From Serilophus lunatus (Eukaryota; Chordata; Aves; Passeriformes; Eurylaimidae): a stretch of 64,000 nucleotides of DNA. The position numbers and the translations under genes were made by a program. Below, piece by piece: positions 23,525 to 35,960 of this stretch. A model generated the notes under the pieces. That model did no database searches. It saw only the letters and a program-made list of their open reading frames with translations, and was not told the DNA's origin. Position 1 is the first letter of the stretch. Each line of letters begins with the position of its first letter. The stretch lies in NCBI GenBank assembly GCA_013399895.1, contig VXBA01003285.1, positions 929,444 through 993,443 on the forward strand. The letters run 5' to 3'.

Positions 23525-26000
23525 CTAGGTAGAATAAGAAACATACCAGTTTCAAGCTGTTTATTCTAGGTAGGTGAGAACATCTTAACCATCAGGCACA
23601 ACTTAGTGAAAGAATATTGGAAGTCAAAACATTGTATTTAGCATCTCTGATACTGTCATCTTGGGCTCATATGAATGAATTAATTTTCTGTTAACATGGT
23701 AGCTCAGAAAAGCACCAAATCTATATATAATTTCCACCCTACTTTTCAAACATGCTTATGCTGATGGTCACCACGTTTATGTCTCCTCCAAGTTGTTCCA
23801 GTTAGCATGAGAAACAAGGGATTGCTCAGGGATAAGGCACTAATCCTGTGACAGATCTCCAGAGAAGCTGGAAGATTCTTCAGAGAAGCTGAAGATTTTC
23901 AGTGAAGACTACAGTAATTTTTAATGTTTTTCTTTCAAGATTAAGAAGGGCCTTCAGGGAGACTGTCTGTTGTAAATTACCCAGTACATTCAGTTTCAAG
24001 ACCACTCCCTGAATGCAGTAAAAGAAATAATGAATGCAACATCATTTCTGTGTTCTGTTCTTTTCCTGGCTATGATGAAAGATGAGTAATACTCTGCACT
24101 TGATTCTAGCACAAATTCAGTTGACAAGCAAAATTTTTCCTTCTTGCTAAAGCCATCCTTTTTTATTTAACCCATACTGAACTCATTTCCAAGTTATTTC
24201 AGCAGTTTGTTGATGTTTGAATCAATTTTGTATTGAGTCTCTGAGTAAACACTCTATATGTCACTCCAAAAAAAAAAAGCATTTCCCATAAGGCTTTAGG
24301 GATGTCAGAACTGCCTGTGTGACATATGAATACAGAAGATGAATTCCTCAGGGTCACTCAGAATTATACTTTCCCTTTTCAATGAACATTGCCAACACAA
24401 TAAGGACTAGTAAATGCAAAATTGAATTCCTTAAAATAATGCATAGTGTAAAATCTCCTCATTCGTACTTAGTGTAACTCTTTCCAAACCACAGGATACT
24501 GGTACCACATGCCTTTATCTGTCCTTCTCTCCTTCTTGTCAATCTTCGGTGTGTGGTTCCTCCTGAGTTCAGATTTCCTTGTCCTGCCCTCTATTTGAAA
24601 AGCAGGTGTCAGCCTACAACCAGTGTTCAACTTGTAGCTGAGGCTCTGCAGACTGCGTAAAGAGGCTGCTGAAAATCAGTTGCGGTTTTCTCCAGAGAGG
24701 TCAGTACCGTGCTTATAGAAGAAAGTAATAAAAAACAGTATGTCTGAGGGAAATTGCTTTTCTGGAGAATTGTCCCTTGTAGATTACTAAAGCATGCATT
24801 GCCAGTAATACTGTGGGAATGCTGTCAAAAGAGTTTTTCCACTGTGATGCATCTACAAATCACACTACCTAAGCCTCAGAGCACAAAATGTTTGAATGGC
24901 CTTTTGAAGTGAAAATATTCAGCTTTGAAGGTTTTGAGGATGGGAGGGATTTTTTAACTGTTGTAGGCTGAACTGAGTACACAATTTTATAGTTGTTATT
25001 AATTCCAAAAGTAGCAATTCCATTTCCAATTCTCAGTTCATCTGAGAGCTAGGAGGGTAAAAACTTGGATTTTCTCAGAAATTAGTGCAGCAGGTAAGGA
25101 GGCTGCAGTATTTTTCAAAAGAACAGTCAGATCTTATTTCTGGAGTGAGAGAAAACAAACAAGCCCCTCACACTCTAGCCTTAAGAAGGATTCTGTCTTT
25201 GTGGAAAATGTAGATTTAAAATTCTGTTCTTGGATGAAGCTATGGCTTTGAATTTACACCTCTTTACTGTGGTTAGAGAAGCTCTGCAAGCCAAAATAGC
25301 ATCTGAGAATTACAGAGTCAAACAGTTAACGAGATCATAACTAAGCTACAATTTTTACTCATGCTATAAAGTCTCAGATTTGAAAGAAAGTATCAAATTA
25401 GTTGAAATAAAGAGTGAGAGTTGTGAACTAGATCCATAATCTAACTAGGTTCTATCCAGGGCCACTGCTGGCCTCCATCAGACACAGTGTGATACAAAAT
25501 GAAAAAGGAAGAATAGAGATATTTCATCTAAATCTAATATTGTTTACTTCCTTTTACACAAAATCGCTCTAACAACAGTACCAGGATATATATGCACAGA
25601 TGTAGAAATATCCCAGTAGAATTTTAAGAGATTTCAGGAAGTTTTCTAAAACATATATACACTTCAGCAGATTTAATCAACTTCCCTTTGAAAAGAAATT
25701 ACTTCCCATAATCAATCACATGCATCCAGGGAAGATGAGCACCAGGCCCATTTCCATTTCCATATGTTTTTTCTAAAATTTTATTTATTGTATCTCAACT
25801 TGACTGGTTCTCTTTGGTCAAACACAGAAAGTCTGGTGAATAATGAAAAACATAGTGTTTGGCACAAAAGCCCTGTATCCGTCTCCTTGCAGCACTGTGG
25901 TAATACATACTGGCAAAGACACTGTATTCAGCAAATGTATCACAATGAACTTGTGCTCTGATCTGGCTGGACAGCCTGTCGGCTTTACTATCAGACTCAC
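23525..26000 (-). other. KL: KL intron 3 (2.5 kb)
   Basis: The intron is bounded by GTGAGT at 26000 and CTACCTAG at 23525. The exon 3 frame stays open for 60 codons into the intron (to the TGA ending at 25818). A short imperfect tandem (GAGAAGCTGGAAGATTCTTC, then GAGAAGCTGAAGATTTTC) sits near 23863-23905. Otherwise it is AT-rich and unremarkable. Confidence 0.85.
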
Positions 26001-26269
26001 CTGAATGTAGTTGTCAACAATTCCCCAAGCAAAGCCACAGGGAAAAATACCTTCTATGGGCTGGTTTTCAGGCAACGGTGGGAAGCCATTTTTTTCTATC
26101 AGCTTTTGATAGAACAAGACAGAAGATTTGGGCATTAACTTCTTGTCATGGCTTTGAAAATCAACATAAAACAATCCACGTCGAATGCTGTATCCCCTGT
26201 GCCACTCAAAGCCATCCAGGAGGGACCACACTGTGTAGCCAAACACATTAACTCCGTCGTACCGGATAG
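26001..26269 (-). CDS. KL: KL (alpha-klotho) exon 3: end of KL1 and interdomain linker
   Basis: The exon is 269 nt and encodes residues 417-506. It completes a split Ala codon (G+CT), then encodes IRYDGVNVFGYTVWSLLDGF and EWHRGYSIRRGLFYVDF. This is the last barrel strand and helix of a family 1 glycosidase fold, including the WSLLDGFEW segment that shapes the sugar pocket in active relatives. The linker (KNGFPPLPENQPIEGIFPC) and the start of KL2 (FAWGIVDNYIQ) follow. The donor is CAG|GTGAGT in phase 0. In human KL, alternative splicing at this exon gives a secreted form that ends shortly after KL1, so this junction is the one to examine for isoforms. Confidence 0.96.
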
Positions 26270-29200
26270 CTGAGGAAAGAACAAACCCAAATTTATCGCA
26301 GTGCTCAATTTTCCTCTGTAGATTACACCGTATCAGCAATGTTTGCTGTGTTCTTGTGTAAGAACAAGGCAATGGGTCAGATAAGTATCTCAGGGCCTGC
26401 CTCAAAGCCTTTTTTCAGGGAAGATATTTCAACTGCACTCAAGAAGCTGCCAGGATATGGGTGTACTGTGCAAGGCAGTGGAAGCAGCTGGCTTGGCTTT
26501 AAACAAGTGAGATTTAGTAAGAGAAGCCGTGCAGCAGTGGTTTGAGCAGTGCTGCTAATTAGGTGAGCCAAACCTCAGCAGAGCACACTACGCCTGAACC
26601 ATCTGCAGCAACTGAGCCAGGGATTGCACTGCACTGCCCTCCGCTAATCACACACTGCAGCTCACACCCAGGCCGCTTAAGTGCCATTAATGCAGCACAA
26701 TCCTGTGTGCAAACAGAAGTAATACTCCTTTTTTTTGTCCTTCCCCTCCACTATAAATATGTATTGAGAAAACCCAGACAGCACTTTCAGTGTGCTCATG
26801 AATTTTTATTACCACAGATTTTAAGTAGAAATGGTAATTCAGGAAGACTGTTTATTTGGTAATTCTGTCTTTTTACATCTTTTATGGAACAGCATTTTCC
26901 AGTTTAAATATCTAAGGGGTTCTAAAAATATGCCATGTCCTAGGTCAACTGTTTGACTCCGAAGAATCACCATACACTTTGAAGGTTAACACCAGCGTCT
27001 AGTAGCATCTGTTAGTATTACAGAATCATAGTTTTATTTTAAGGTTCCAAATGATACTCACTTTTAGTTCTATTAAACACTGAGATTCAGCAAAATGTTC
27101 CTGGGCAAGGCCCAGCTCCAGGAAAGCACAAAGGAGTGTACTTGTTTTAATTATGTAATTAGACCCACCCTAATTCAGCAATGCATTTAAGCACATTCTT
27201 AAATGTTCTTTTGATCTGGTGTTTGGCTCTGTAGGCAGCGAAGTTTATCATTATTACTCACCATCTTCTGTCAATCCAAACTGGATAGTGGCTGAACATA
27301 ATATTTTCCAGCCTAGTAACACTGAAAGCATTATTTCAGGCAACCAGAATATCAAGATCCTAATTTCCTGGTTTTATTAATGTAACTCATTACCATCAGT
27401 TATGAAGGACCACATGGATTCTTGATTGTAACCTTGTTTGAACCAATTAAATGAACAATGTGGTTAAATAAGCAAGAAATTTGGCCCAGTCTTTGTCAAA
27501 GGTCATGAGAAAATGTCTAAGGAAATGGAATACTTCTCCTCCTAAAGGCACCATTCTTTTGTGTTTGGCAAATGTCAGTATTTTTCTAACCTCTGCATGC
27601 ATCCATGATGACATCTGCTATACCAGCAGACTAAAAGCCATTACAGGTCCACTGTGTTAACTGGTCTCAGTGAGAATTTCTTTGAATTGCACCTCACCCC
27701 TTCTGTAAGTCATCACACAGCACTCCCACTACTTCCTGAGCACCTCATAAAAATCCTCCTCAAATCCTTCTTTTAAAATATATTAACTTTTGAGTGTCAC
27801 TTGTGAAAGAAGCAACTTGAAAATTTTTTGGATGTTCCTAGAAGTCAGGAAGCCTCAAACATAGTATCCCACACGGATTACGTACTACTGGAAAACAATA
27901 CAAATAAATGTGTCTTTTCTGTATGTCTGTTGGTTTGCAAACCAGACAGACTGAAACCTAAGCTGTCCTTGCTTCTGAAACTCAGTGCAAATCCCGTCCT
28001 AAGCAATTCCAAAAGTGTGATACTGTACAGACCAGAACTCTGATAGAGCTGTGTTAAAAATTAAACAGCAGTTAAGTTCATGCTTTGGTTAGCTCAGTTG
28101 TATAGAAATAGTCCAAGGAAATATGGCAGACCCATAAGCATCAAATACAGATCTTTAAAACCCTCTGCTCAGGTGCTCTCCATTCTCAGTGCCTGAAGGT
28201 GAGGGGTATGAAGCCTTCAGACCATGCTTCCATGTGGAAAGTGCCCAGGATCTGTGTTTTACCTCCGGACATACCTGAGAATAGCTTGGTCCTGATCTGT
28301 CAAGGGCCTGGCTGCTCTTCTTCTCCATAAGACTCTTTGAATTCAGACCTGCTAACTCTCCAAAGACCTAAACCCCCCATTATTCAATTTGACCCAGAGG
28401 AGTTTGCAAGACCTGTTTTACAAGATGCAATCCAGTTATTTGTTGCCCTAGAGACAGAGTAGGGAAGTGGACGTGACCCCAGAGTAAATGGTGAGATACA
28501 CACATGAAAAGACATCTCCAATTAATATTCAACTACGTTATATTACAGTTCTGGTTTCTCCAATCAACCCTAAATGGTGTCTAGAAGAAAAAAAAAAAGT
28601 AAATTATAAAAGGATTTAGGGCTGTGAATCCCAAATAGAGACGCTTTCCCAGAGGAAAAAAGAAAAAAATGTATGAAGCTTGTCTACAGCATGCAGTGTC
28701 AGAATGGACATCTGCATCAGCACTTTAAATGAAATCAAAAACACACTTTTTGAGCAAATGTCTCCCGCCAAGCTTTGCCTCACATCACACAGTGGTCTCA
28801 GGATGCATGACCTGGGTTTCTTTTAAGTGAAATTAATCCAGAAATGGGCTCCAGGAATACACACAATTTGGACACCTGGCCCTCAACACCAATTCTTTTT
28901 ACTGTCAGGCTTGCTCCAACTGAGCTGCATTTATTTGTTAATGTAGATGTAGAAATAAGAAGTTCTGTTTGAATCAATGCATACAACCAGGCAAAGATAC
29001 TAGCCAGCTCTAGCCAGCAGCAAAACCACATTTATGCAGCCCTGTGTCTAAACTAATTATCCTTGCTTCTCAGTGCTATAGCTCAAATTCATTTCACTGT
29101 CCCTTGACAGCTGGAGTGAACCTCATGGTAAATAGTTCAAGATTCTCCATATTACATTGCTTTATGGCACTGGATGTCCTACATCTCTCAGAGAAAAAAC

Positions 29201-30303
29201 ATCTGCCTTTGCCTTTGGTCATTAGTGCTGTACAACAAGACAGCTCACAGCAGGATTGATGCCTTCAGTGGATCTTTCTCAACTAAATTCCCCTAGGTAT
29301 TGCATAGAGAACTTTGGTATGTACATTGGATTTTTCAGATTCTAACAGCAGAAGATTTGGGTGCAATAGTTTCCATTTTAATGACTCCAAAGTCTCTTCT
29401 GCTGATCCAGTCTGTCTCTGCTTTCTCTTGTCTTTTTTTGTCCTATAAAATGTTTAGCCAAGTGCTAGTATTCATAAGTTAATATGCCAAATGTGTCATA
29501 CTGTTGTTGTTCCTATCATTGTTATTTATTGAGTGACATGTTAAAAAGAAAGACACTTTGTAAATTGAGGTTGCTTCCAGCCAGCTGTGATTAAAAGGCA
29601 TTTCCACATATGAACTGCCAGCAATTCAAAAACTAAGCAGAAATAGAGGCAACTGAAATATGTCCCCTTCATGAAGATAAGCTCTTCTTCTGACTTCATG
29701 CAAGCTAGTGATGCTGTACTTGCAACAGCCTTACTTTCATTCCTCTATTTTGGATGCAATGACTCAGTTATTTATTCACCTTTTAATTTATTTGCAATAA
29801 ATAGGTTTCTGGGATAGCAGATGAAACCAATGTGGAGTCCTCTGCATGTTCATGAGTTAAAAGCTATTTTTACTCATCCATCGTATGAAAATGGCTACCT
29901 CATCTGAACTAATAGCAACAATAATAATAACCCAATAATACTCTCTGCAAAACAAGACCAGATATTAATTTGTAAATTAAGCAATGAAAAGACAATGAAA
30001 GTGGAAATGGAAACCCCCGACAGTTTATTAGTGACTACTAGGATTGAAAAAATCTTTTGTACAAGAAAATGGGAAGTTAGAAAATAACTCTCATATAAAG
30101 TGGTGTGTTTGTCCTACTGTTTGGAAAAAATAGTAGACTAACAAATGAAATTATTTAGATTATATGACCTCAACTATTCAGTTCTTATGTAAATTCAGAT
30201 TACTGTGATTTATGCTTACAGCTGTACCAATGCAAAACTTATGTCACGGCAAGATGAAGAATGAAAAGGTTCCAAATTTCCATTTTAAAATGTATTCAGC
30301 ATT

Positions 30304-30425
30304 AGGTTAATCACACAGAACCACACAGAAGTAATAAGGTTGGAAAAGACTGTAGAGATCATCAAGTCCAACCTTTACCTAGGTTAACAACCTACCCAAC
30401 ATCAGTCTAACATCTACACCATCTA
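30304..30425 (-). mobile_element. CR1 LINE 3' end, cut by the assembly gap
   Basis: The + strand shows AGAACCACACAGAAGTAATA, then AAGGTTGGAAAAGACTGTAG and AGATCATCAAGTCCAACC, the reverse complement of a CR1 3' region. It runs straight into the Ns at 30426, so more of the element may be missing in the gap. Confidence 0.8.
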
Positions 30426-30954
30426 NNNNNNNNNNNNNNNNNNNNNNNNNNNNNNNNNNNNNNNNNNNNNNNNNNNNNNNNNNNNNNNNNNNNNNNNNNN
30501 NNNNNNNNNNNNNNNNNNNNNNNNNNNNNNNNNNNNNNNNNNNNNNNNNNNNNNNNNNNNNNNNNNNNNNNNNNNNNNNNNNNNNNNNNNNNNNNNNNNN
30601 NNNNNNNNNNNNNNNNNNNNNNNNNNNNNNNNNNNNNNNNNNNNNNNNNNNNNNNNNNNNNNNNNNNNNNNNNNNNNNNNNNNNNNNNNNNNNNNNNNNN
30701 NNNNNNNNNNNNNNNNNNNNNNNNNNNNNNNNNNNNNNNNNNNNNNNNNNNNNNNNNNNNNNNNNNNNNNNNNNNNNNNNNNNNNNNNNNNNNNNNNNNN
30801 NNNNNNNNNNNNNNNNNNNNNNNNNNNNNNNNNNNNNNNNNNNNNNNNNNNNNNNNNNNNNNNNNNNNNNNNNNNNNNNNNNNNNNNNNNNNNNNNNNNN
30901 NNNNNNNNNNNNNNNNNNNNNNNNNNNNNNNNNNNNNNNNNNNNNNNNNNNNNN
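30426..30954. other. Assembly gap (529 N)
   Basis: An uninterrupted run of N in KL intron 2. The left flank is a CR1 copy, so the gap is probably repeat-driven. No coding sequence is missing, since the exon 2 to exon 3 phases fit. Confidence 0.99.
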
Positions 30955-31419
30955 GGCACTTGGATTTATTAAACCTCATGCTATTGGACTCAGCCCATCT
31001 ATTGTATTTTTCAAAGGAATTCCTATTGTATAGTATTTACCTTCTCACATATATATTCTCATGTTTTGTACATATGCCTTCAGGTAAGGAAAATAACTAT
31101 TAATAAATAACACAGTAAATTCTCCTAAGTCCACTGAGAATATAGTTCACACATTTTTCACTTCCATCAAAGACAGCAGGAATTTTCCTGCTGATTTCAA
31201 AGACAGCATCATCAAGCTCACCAGATGTTATCTGCAGATATTAGGGTTCTTCAAGAAAAGAACAAACGCAGGAAAGGGATTTGAACTCTCATTTCACAAT
31301 TACTAAGATGAATGTTGAAGACTAAAGTCAGTCTTCAGACTGATGCTTTAGCACAATTCTGTAGGATATACTGAATTATGATTTTTTTCAAGCACATATT
31401 AATACAAACTCAGGCCTAC

Positions 31420-31930
31420 CTTTTAAAGTTTCCATAATGAACTTTTTAAGATAGTAAATATATTTGGCATCATCTCTCTTGGTAGTTCCAGAAACAAACC
31501 AGCTGTTTTCTACAATGAATATCTGGGGGTTGTTATATTCACTGTTTATCCAGTAAAGGAGCTGCCTCAGGCTTATTGATTCCAACTGCTGGAATTTCAT
31601 GTGGGAGTCCAAAAGCTGGAAACTCAGGGTAGCTCCAAAAGAAAGAGCAAAAAAGTCTGCTGTTCCCTTGATATATTTCTTCTCAGCTTCACTGAATTCA
31701 GGCAATAGAGATGAGAGGTTTCTCTTCATGCTCTCTGGATAGTCACCATCAATAAATATGGGCTTAGCAAACCAGCCAAGCACAAAATCAAGGGATTTTT
31801 GGCATTCTTTAATGTTTTTTTCATTCATACGTTGAGGTTTTATCCAGTGGGAGCTAAGGGCAATGGACACTTTTCCTCCTTGAGCTGGGCGAAAATGGTC
31901 ATTGTAGAGATGCCAGACTTTAGCATGGGC
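31420..31930 (-). CDS. KL: KL (alpha-klotho) exon 2: second half of KL1
   Basis: The exon is 511 nt and encodes residues 247-416 plus one base. It follows the acceptor TTTTTCAACAG and starts AHAKVWHLYNDHFRPAQGGK. It continues with conserved KL1 blocks (LGWFAKPIFIDGDYPESMKR, KGTADFFALSFGATLSFQLL). The position of the glycosidase nucleophile is kept as Glu387 in IVENSWF, but the usual Gly of the ENG motif is Ser389. Asp399 in TTKRDD matches human Asp426, which I recall as the KL1 zinc ligand. The donor is AAAAG|GTAGGC in phase 1. The KL1 domain contributes to the FGF23 groove in the human complex. Confidence 0.96.
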
Positions 31931-32599
31931 CTGTTGAAAAAAAAAAGTCTGTAATTAAAGGACCCAAAAATCCACTTCAAACAACACAATTATTTTCAAG
32001 TACTGACATCCAGTGTCACATAGCAGCCAAATAAACACCTCACTTAAGGACTGAGTCTTATTCATTCATCAGTAGTTTACAACTTCTAAATTACCTTTAA
32101 TACCATGTATCAACTAGGAATTGCTAGTTGGCTGGGGAAAGGAGCATCTCAGTTTTCCATGGTACTGAACACACTTTTAGCTAGGCACCTTGATTAACTT
32201 TTATGATTGAGTACAGACACAGTTCCAGTATTTTCAAAAATGAAAATGTATTTAACCAAACATGTTTCAAAGCATGTTTTCTTTACAGGAATATCACTTT
32301 ATTTATGGATTCACAGATATATAAAGAAGGACAGTTTACACTTAAGAAGTTCCCAGATCTCTGAAACAACAAAACAAAACTTATTTCTCTTTGAACCAGA
32401 ACATTCAATATAGGAATATAGAACTACCAATTAAAAAGTCTACTGAAAAGCAATTTGCCATAGGTCCTGAAAAAATATTCCAATAATTTCATTTAATTTA
32501 TTAAAATTTGCTATTTACCTCCAGCATCAGATTTTAAGCACGTGTCTTGGTATACTTTTATCTTTTACTGTGAGGACGAATTTTCTACCAAATTTCTTT

Positions 32600-32900
32600 C
32601 CCGTGGTCTTACAGAGTCAGTTGAAACAGTCTCTTGATGTTCCCTTTGAAAGCTAAATAGATTAAGTTCTTGAAGTTCTGCATTACCTTCAGGCATTACC
32701 TTCAAGCTCTTTAACCATTCTCACTGCTCTCCTCTGGTTCTCTTCCAATTTGTCATCATTTGTCTTAAACTGCAGAAGCAGAATTGGACTAATATGCCAG
32801 TAGTAGTCCTACCAGCAGTAAATCCAGGGATGATTTAATACACTATTTCTGCTTATATGGCCATAGAATTGCACTGTGAGCATATGCTCATCTAAACTAC
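32600..32900 (-). mobile_element. Ancient L3/CR1-like LINE 3' relic
   Basis: The + strand contains CTCACTGCTCTCCTCTGGTT, then CTCTTCCAATTTGTCATC and GAATTGGACTAATATGCCAG. This is the reverse complement, in order, of the region just upstream of the 3' end in old amniote L3/CR1 elements. It is strongly diverged. Confidence 0.5.
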
Positions 32901-33049
32901 CCTAACTCCAGAGTCCTTCCTCATCTAACACATACCTTTTCTTTGAACCTAGATTATCAAAGAATTTTGAACTGTTCTGTGAATCAATATCCCATCTTTT
33001 GTTATCTACACATTACTAGAAAATGTCATGGGGTTTTTTCTAGGTAAAA

Positions 33050-33513
33050 ATATGAGATTTGACAAGACAAAGCTGGGAGGGGTGGCCAATATCCCAGAGT
33101 TCTCTGTAGCCCTCCAGAAGGACCTCGGAGATGGGCAGAGAAGAACTGCTGGAAGTTCCAGAAAGGCAAATACAGGCTCTTGCACCTGGGGAAGAACAAA
33201 CTCCTGCACCAGTACAGGTTGGGGGCTGACCTGCTGGAAAGTAGTTCTGTGGAGAAAGACCTGGAGATCCTATTGAACAACAAGCTGTCCATAAGCCAGC
33301 AGTGTGTCCTTGGCCAATGGTATCTTGGGCTGCATTAGGAAGAGCATTTGCCAGCAGGTTAAGAGAGGTGCTCCTGACCCTCTACTGCCCCTCTGCCCTG
33401 GTAAGGCCACATCTGGAATGCTGTGTCCAGTTCTGGGTTCCTCACTAAAAGAGAGACATGGACCTGGTCCAGTGGAGGGCAGCAAAGATGATTAAGGAAC
33501 TGGAGCATCTCTA
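33050..33513 (+). mobile_element. CR1 LINE fragment (late ORF2 and 3' region)
   Basis: Reads in the CR1 sense: TTTGACAAGACAAAGCTGGG, CTGGAAAGTAGTTCTGTGGA, GGCCACATCTGGAATGCTGT, then GGAGGGCAGCAAAGATGATT. These are hallmark blocks of avian CR1 between the reverse-transcriptase end and the 3' UTR. It stops at GGAGCATCTCT, so the 3' tail is lost. It overlaps in consensus position with the copy at 36855, so the two are separate insertions. Confidence 0.85.
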
Positions 33514-35850
33514 TTATATGTTGTGATGACATGAACCTCCATTTTTACTGTACAGTCACAGATCCAGTGAATATATATGATGGATTATTAGTCTAAATTT
33601 CACATGCATTTTTAGGCCTCCCTGGAATATAAACCATACAGAAAGCCTTATCATTCCACTCCATGCAGTTTGCATGTAGGCAAATTTTATCATTAATTTC
33701 TTTATAGCTGCTGTTCACAGTTTCCTTTTCATATACTCTTACCATTTAAGCTTTGGACTACAATAACTACAAGCTGCCAGCATTACTAGGAACATAATTT
33801 TTGACATAGACACTGCTAATTACCCAGGAAAATAGCAAATTCTATCATTTTACTGTTCTTGCAGAATTTTAATTATCACTGCTGGGAGAAAAACAATCGG
33901 AAGTAAAGGACAGCTAAAGATAAGATCAGTAACCAAGGCTCAGTTCAGTAGCCCCCATACAGAAACCTGCTGCCTTTGAGTATATAAAACATCTGTGCAG
34001 ATTTGACATCAGCTCTACATGAGACTAGACCCATGCCCTTTTAAAGTGGTCACCAAAACCCAAAGAGAACTACCTTGGAAACTGGGAATCACAGTACATA
34101 ACTTTATGTATATATCTGAATCAAGCTCTCAGTTGTGAACTTCAATGTACACACTCTCATTTATAATACATGAATAGCTCAAATAAACATGAAGCAGCAT
34201 GACCATCTGTCTGCATTAATGCAATGGGTTTTGATGCTAGTGAGAAACTATAGCAACAACTTAAAAGTCTCATGTCAAAAATGGGAGCTGACCTAGGTAC
34301 AGACTTCATTTTACATCAAACTGAAGCTCCATTACATAAATATGATTTATAAAATGCCATTGGGAACAGATTTGTCATCATTTGCAACTCAAATTTGCAC
34401 ATCCAAAATTTTCCCTCATAAAGGGGCCACATATTCTTCCTCTAACTCATCTCCAGATTTCCTGTCTCAAATGCTAAGATACCACCATGCATACCCTCAA
34501 ACACACAATTTCATCTCTGTCATTTGCATTTGCAAGTATGCTGCCCAACCACAAAACATCTCAAGGACTGTGGAGGACTTGTCCCATAACTCTTGGCCCT
34601 CCATGTTTCCTATCAGTGGAGAGAGATCTTGCAGAATTTTAGTAGCTTTGGATCTACCATGAAGAAAGGAGGAAGGGAATCCTGCAGGTTATCCCTATAC
34701 ATGCATAAGGAGGTGCTGTTTACTCCCTCATTGCAATGAAAAAACAAGAAGTGTAGTAATATGGGATTACCTGACTCAACTCTACTTTCTAAGCAAGTCA
34801 CCTAGTCTGCCTCTACAGAAAATGAGATTTTTCTCTAAGATATACAGGTGAGTCAGTCCTTAGGAGTCCATCTCTCTCCACTGATAACAGACAAAACCTG
34901 TTATTCAGTTAAAACATGAGATGTTCTACAGGCAGATGAAAGCAGGCAAGAAGTCCTACTTAAATGCCTGCCCTTCGGAGTGTGCATGAAGTGGAATTGT
35001 ATTATTTCCATAAAAAAAATGCTAAACCTAGGAAACAGTGCATCAAAGTCCCCAGGCTCTGTGGATGTAGATTAATGAAGCAGTCAAAACCACACAGAAA
35101 TAAAGCTGGAAGAAGCCAGTGACAAAGCACAAAATCTCTATGGAAATCTGGAACAGAATTCATCTGCCTAAAACTAGGTGGCTCATGCAGTTTAGAGATT
35201 TCAGAGCATTCCAGCTTGCATTCCAGCCAGTTTAAGAAAACTGTGGGTCTCCCAATAAACCTCTTCTGGGACAACTGAAACCTTCTACATATGTATTACC
35301 TATAACTGGAGTTATATGCAGAGAAAATAAGTAGGAAACAGCCCGCCAATAATTTCTTTATATTTATCTGGTATCTTACTTTCAGATCACAGTGGCTTAT
35401 TTTCAGTTCACATCCAACTAGGATTAAGACCATGGAAATCCACACTTCAGTACTTTTACTGACATACAGCATGGTGACTCCGTGTCCCTGTTTTTGCAAG
35501 GATGCTGAGGGGTACTTCGCTCCTTGTTAGCTCAGAGAGGTGTGAGCGGCTTGTAAATCACCTGGCTTGGCTGGAAAACCTTACTAAAAAGAGCTGGTTA
35601 AAAACTGCTCCTAGGAAGGGTTATGTCTGTGTCACCTCTGCGTTATGATCAGGGCTGCTAAATTTGTATGCTGGTTTCCAGGCTGTTAATTTGCATAGTC
35701 TTGTCATTATTACTTGGATTCAGAGAACAGCACATTTTGCTAGATATCAAACACTTGACTGACACCCTTTGGGGGGGGATACTACCTACATTCCTGAGCT
35801 TGCTGAGGATGAGCTAAACTGGTATTGGGAAGCTGTTGATTAAGATGGAT

Positions 35851-35960
35851 GCTCTCTTCTTACTAGAACAGGAACAGACTATCAGGAAAGATAATAAACT
35901 CTCTACAACATTAAGCTCTCTGTGCTTTCTAGAACAGGAACAGACTTACTCCAGGAAAGC
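35851..35960. repeat. Imperfect 66-bp tandem duplication
   Basis: The 18-mer CTAGAACAGGAACAGACT occurs at 35863-35880 and again at 35929-35946. Each copy is preceded by GCTCTCT and followed by a CAGGAAAG block, so two diverged units of about 66 bp lie head to tail. Confidence 0.8.

Larger units (their letters stand above)
26270..31419 (-). other. KL: KL intron 2 (5.15 kb, contains the assembly gap)
   Basis: The intron runs from GTAGGC (31419) to TTTCCTCAG (26270). It contains a CR1 tail at 30304-30425 and the run of N. Chance ORFs of 60-100 codons (for example 26563-26862 and 27828-28043) match nothing I know. No other gene was seen. Confidence 0.9.

Noticed and set aside
33337..33513. Possible exon-like GC-rich segment in KL intron 1
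   Set aside because: Explained by the CR1 fragment at 33050-33513.
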